From Macrobrachium rosenbergii (Eukaryota > Arthropoda > Malacostraca > Decapoda > Palaemonidae), in contig NC_089768.1 of NCBI RefSeq assembly GCF_040412425.1, positions 5,782,501-5,846,500 of the forward strand: a stretch of 64,000 nucleotides of DNA, read 5' to 3'. The notes under the pieces were generated by a model, which did no database searches, was not told where the DNA came from, and saw only the letters and a program-made list of their open reading frames with translations. Shown in pieces: positions 62,587 through 64,000 of the stretch (position 1 is its first letter; each line of letters begins with the position of its first letter). The position numbers were made by a program, and so were the translations under genes.

Positions 62587-64000
62587 TCAACCAACAGGCT
62601 TGGCATTGGCGAGGTCTTGAAAGCACCAGTGGCCAGTCGAATGAGGTATCGAGTCAAGCATTTTCAACCTGCTGGGGGTTGCACAAGAGTATACTTCACT
62701 CCCATATAACAACTTCGATAAAATTTGGGCTTTATGCAACTTTAAAAGTATTTGATGGTCTGCACCCCAGGGTGTGTGAGCTAAAACTTTAAAAATGTTT
62801 AAAATCTTCTGACACCTTGTCTTTAACATCTTTAGATGAGAAACCCATGTTAACCTACAATTAAAAATTAAATCAAGGAATTTGGTTTCCTCTGCACAGG
62901 GAACTCTTTGGCCTTTGATATATATATATCTGGGTGTGGATGAAGCACACGAACGTGGCAAAAGTGGACAACAACTGTTTTGCTAGCCGAAAATTTAAAC
63001 CCATTTAAATCAGCTCATTTAGTTATGTTATTTGCAGTAAGTTGGAGCTTTCTTTCAATAACACAAATCCTTGATCCTGCAAATGATATAGAAAGATCAT
63101 CAATGAAAAGTGTGTGCAATACATCATAAGGAATATGAGGAGAAATATCATTAATAGCAAGTGCACATAGGGTACCACTAAGAACGCTACCTTGAGGGAC
63201 CCGTTTTTCTTGAAATTTACTCTCTAATAGAGTATTAGCAACTCTAACTTGAAAGCGTTGACGTGTTAGAAACGCCTTAACAAGGGCAGTTCTCCTCTAA
63301 GTCCTGACTGATGGATGGTTTTAAGGATTCCATATCTCCATGCTGTGTCAAAAGCCTTTTTTAAAGGTCAAAGAATATAGTAACATGATGCTGTTTTAAT
63401 GCAAATGATTCACATGTGGATGGCTCGAGACGAATCAAGACAACAGTAGTAGAATGCATTTTTCGAAATCCACACTACGTAGGTGATAAAATATTGTTTT
63501 TTTTCTAGCACCCAAACAAGCCTTGCATTGACCATCTTTCTCATAATCTTACAAAGACAAGATGTCAAAGCAACTGGGCAGTAGCTTGCAGATAAGAATT
63601 TGTCCTTTCCTGGTTTTAAAAAGGCTAAAACTGTGATCACACCAAATTCTGTTGATAATGCTAATTATGAAAAGCGCAGTGTTCTTACATACTTGCTTTA
63701 TCATTGCATATGGAACCTCATCAGGGACTGGGGCTGTATCTGTACATGTTGAAAAGGCAGAGTCGAATTCCCTCCCAGTACATGAAACATTGTAGGGTTT
63801 TTCTTTATTGGATGAAAAATCAAGTGGCTTTTGTTCTTCCCTGGGATGATATTGGTATCCAGGAGGTGTTCAGGATTTCTGGGAAACTTTTTCAAAATGG
63901 TCTGCTAATTTGTTACTGACTTCCAATGCACCTGTGATGTATTGCTCATTAACCTTTAATACAGGGGGAAGATCTGGAGTATATTTGCCTATCATTTTAT
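62587..64000 (-). pseudogene. LINE reverse transcriptase domain (partial at the window edge)
   Basis: Minus-strand segments in order: CTDTAPVPDEVPYAM (about 63750-63700), AFLKPGKDKF (about 63625-63595) followed by the PVALTSCLCKIMRKMVNARL segment (frame 63640-63410), RVPQGSVLSGTL (about 63210-63175), LFIDDLSIS (about 63110-63083, the catalytic xxDD box), and the thumb LTWVSHLKMLKTRCQKILNI (frame 62961-62587) with LYGSEVYSCATPS. Both box aspartates are retained. Several frameshifts and stops break it. The domain copies LINE RNA into DNA at the nicked target. Confidence 0.88.

Larger units (their letters stand above)
61236..64000 (-). mobile_element. RNase H-bearing LINE, minus strand, continues past the window end
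   Basis: 5' to 3' on the minus strand: reverse transcriptase N-terminal part (64000 to about 63640), palm with catalytic box, thumb, RNase H, cysteine-rich C-terminus (to about 61424), then a 3' untranslated region with ATTCATTCATTG near 61240-61250. The layout matches the I/Jockey-type LINEs with RNase H. The endonuclease and ORF1 would lie beyond 64000. Frames are broken throughout. Confidence 0.85.

Overview
This window reads as repeat-rich intergenic DNA from an arthropod nuclear genome, most likely a decapod crustacean (inference). The grounds are very long (TA)n, (CA)n and (GA)n arrays, a tRNA-headed SINE whose tail module I know from decapod repeats, and the mix of transposable elements: Penelope-like, CsRn1/Kabuki-type Ty3/Gypsy, RNase H-bearing LINEs, a Tc1/mariner relative and a hAT MITE. 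I found no intact gene, no convincing host exon, no rRNA and no functional tRNA. There are no bacterial features such as operons or CRISPR arrays. Nearly all long ORFs are microsatellite translations (YIYI, ERER, CVCV) or antisense shadows of decayed elements.

Layout. 1-7.6 kb: a SINE at 1.0-1.3 kb, two (TA)n arrays and a fragment of an unclassified family. 7.6-9.4 kb: a 5'-truncated Penelope-like element on the minus strand with a (TA)n tail, ending in a 70-bp hairpin, then a second inverted pair around (CA)n(TA)n(GT)n. 10.0-12.7 kb: two diverged LTR-like direct repeats around an unclassified coding stretch, one carrying a 336-bp insertion. 12.7-13.3 kb: a palindromic tRNA-core element. 13.9-15.3 kb: a decayed Tc1/mariner-like transposon sitting inside a (TA)n array. 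16.7-17.3 kb: another tRNA-core repeat with a (CA)n(TA)n tail. 18.9-28 kb: mostly unique AT-rich DNA with a 311-bp tandem duplication and microsatellite-plus-flank duplications. 28.0-28.2 kb: a LINE reverse transcriptase scrap.

30.2-34.6 kb: an almost full-length but dead CsRn1/Kabuki-like Gypsy element with both LTRs. 34.6-35.4 kb: the cleanest tRNA-core palindrome (115-bp arms, 4 mismatches by eye) between two long (TA)n arrays. 37.3-41.5 kb: a minus-strand LINE that has lost its whole reverse transcriptase and has a 676-bp hAT MITE with a perfect 8-bp target duplication in ORF1. 45-47 kb: large compound microsatellites. About 47.3-52.8 kb: a second Gypsy element on the plus strand, without a visible integrase or 3' LTR. 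53.1-53.7 kb: a LINE C-terminal remnant. 56.3-56.7 kb: a 174-bp tandem duplication. 59.1-60.3 kb: a repeat that starts and ends at (TA)n arrays. 60.4-61.2 kb: a small inverted-repeat element and a roughly 280-bp tandem repeat. 61.2-64.0 kb: a minus-strand LINE running off the window, with an in-frame duplication of an RNase H catalytic motif.

The recurring theme is the link between mobile elements and dinucleotide arrays. Elements end in (TA)n tails, tRNA-core repeats lie head-to-head with tails pointing outward, and a TA-targeting transposon sits inside a (TA)n array. I found no cellular system such as a defence or metabolic gene cluster. Boundaries and identities are by-eye readings, and no database was searched.
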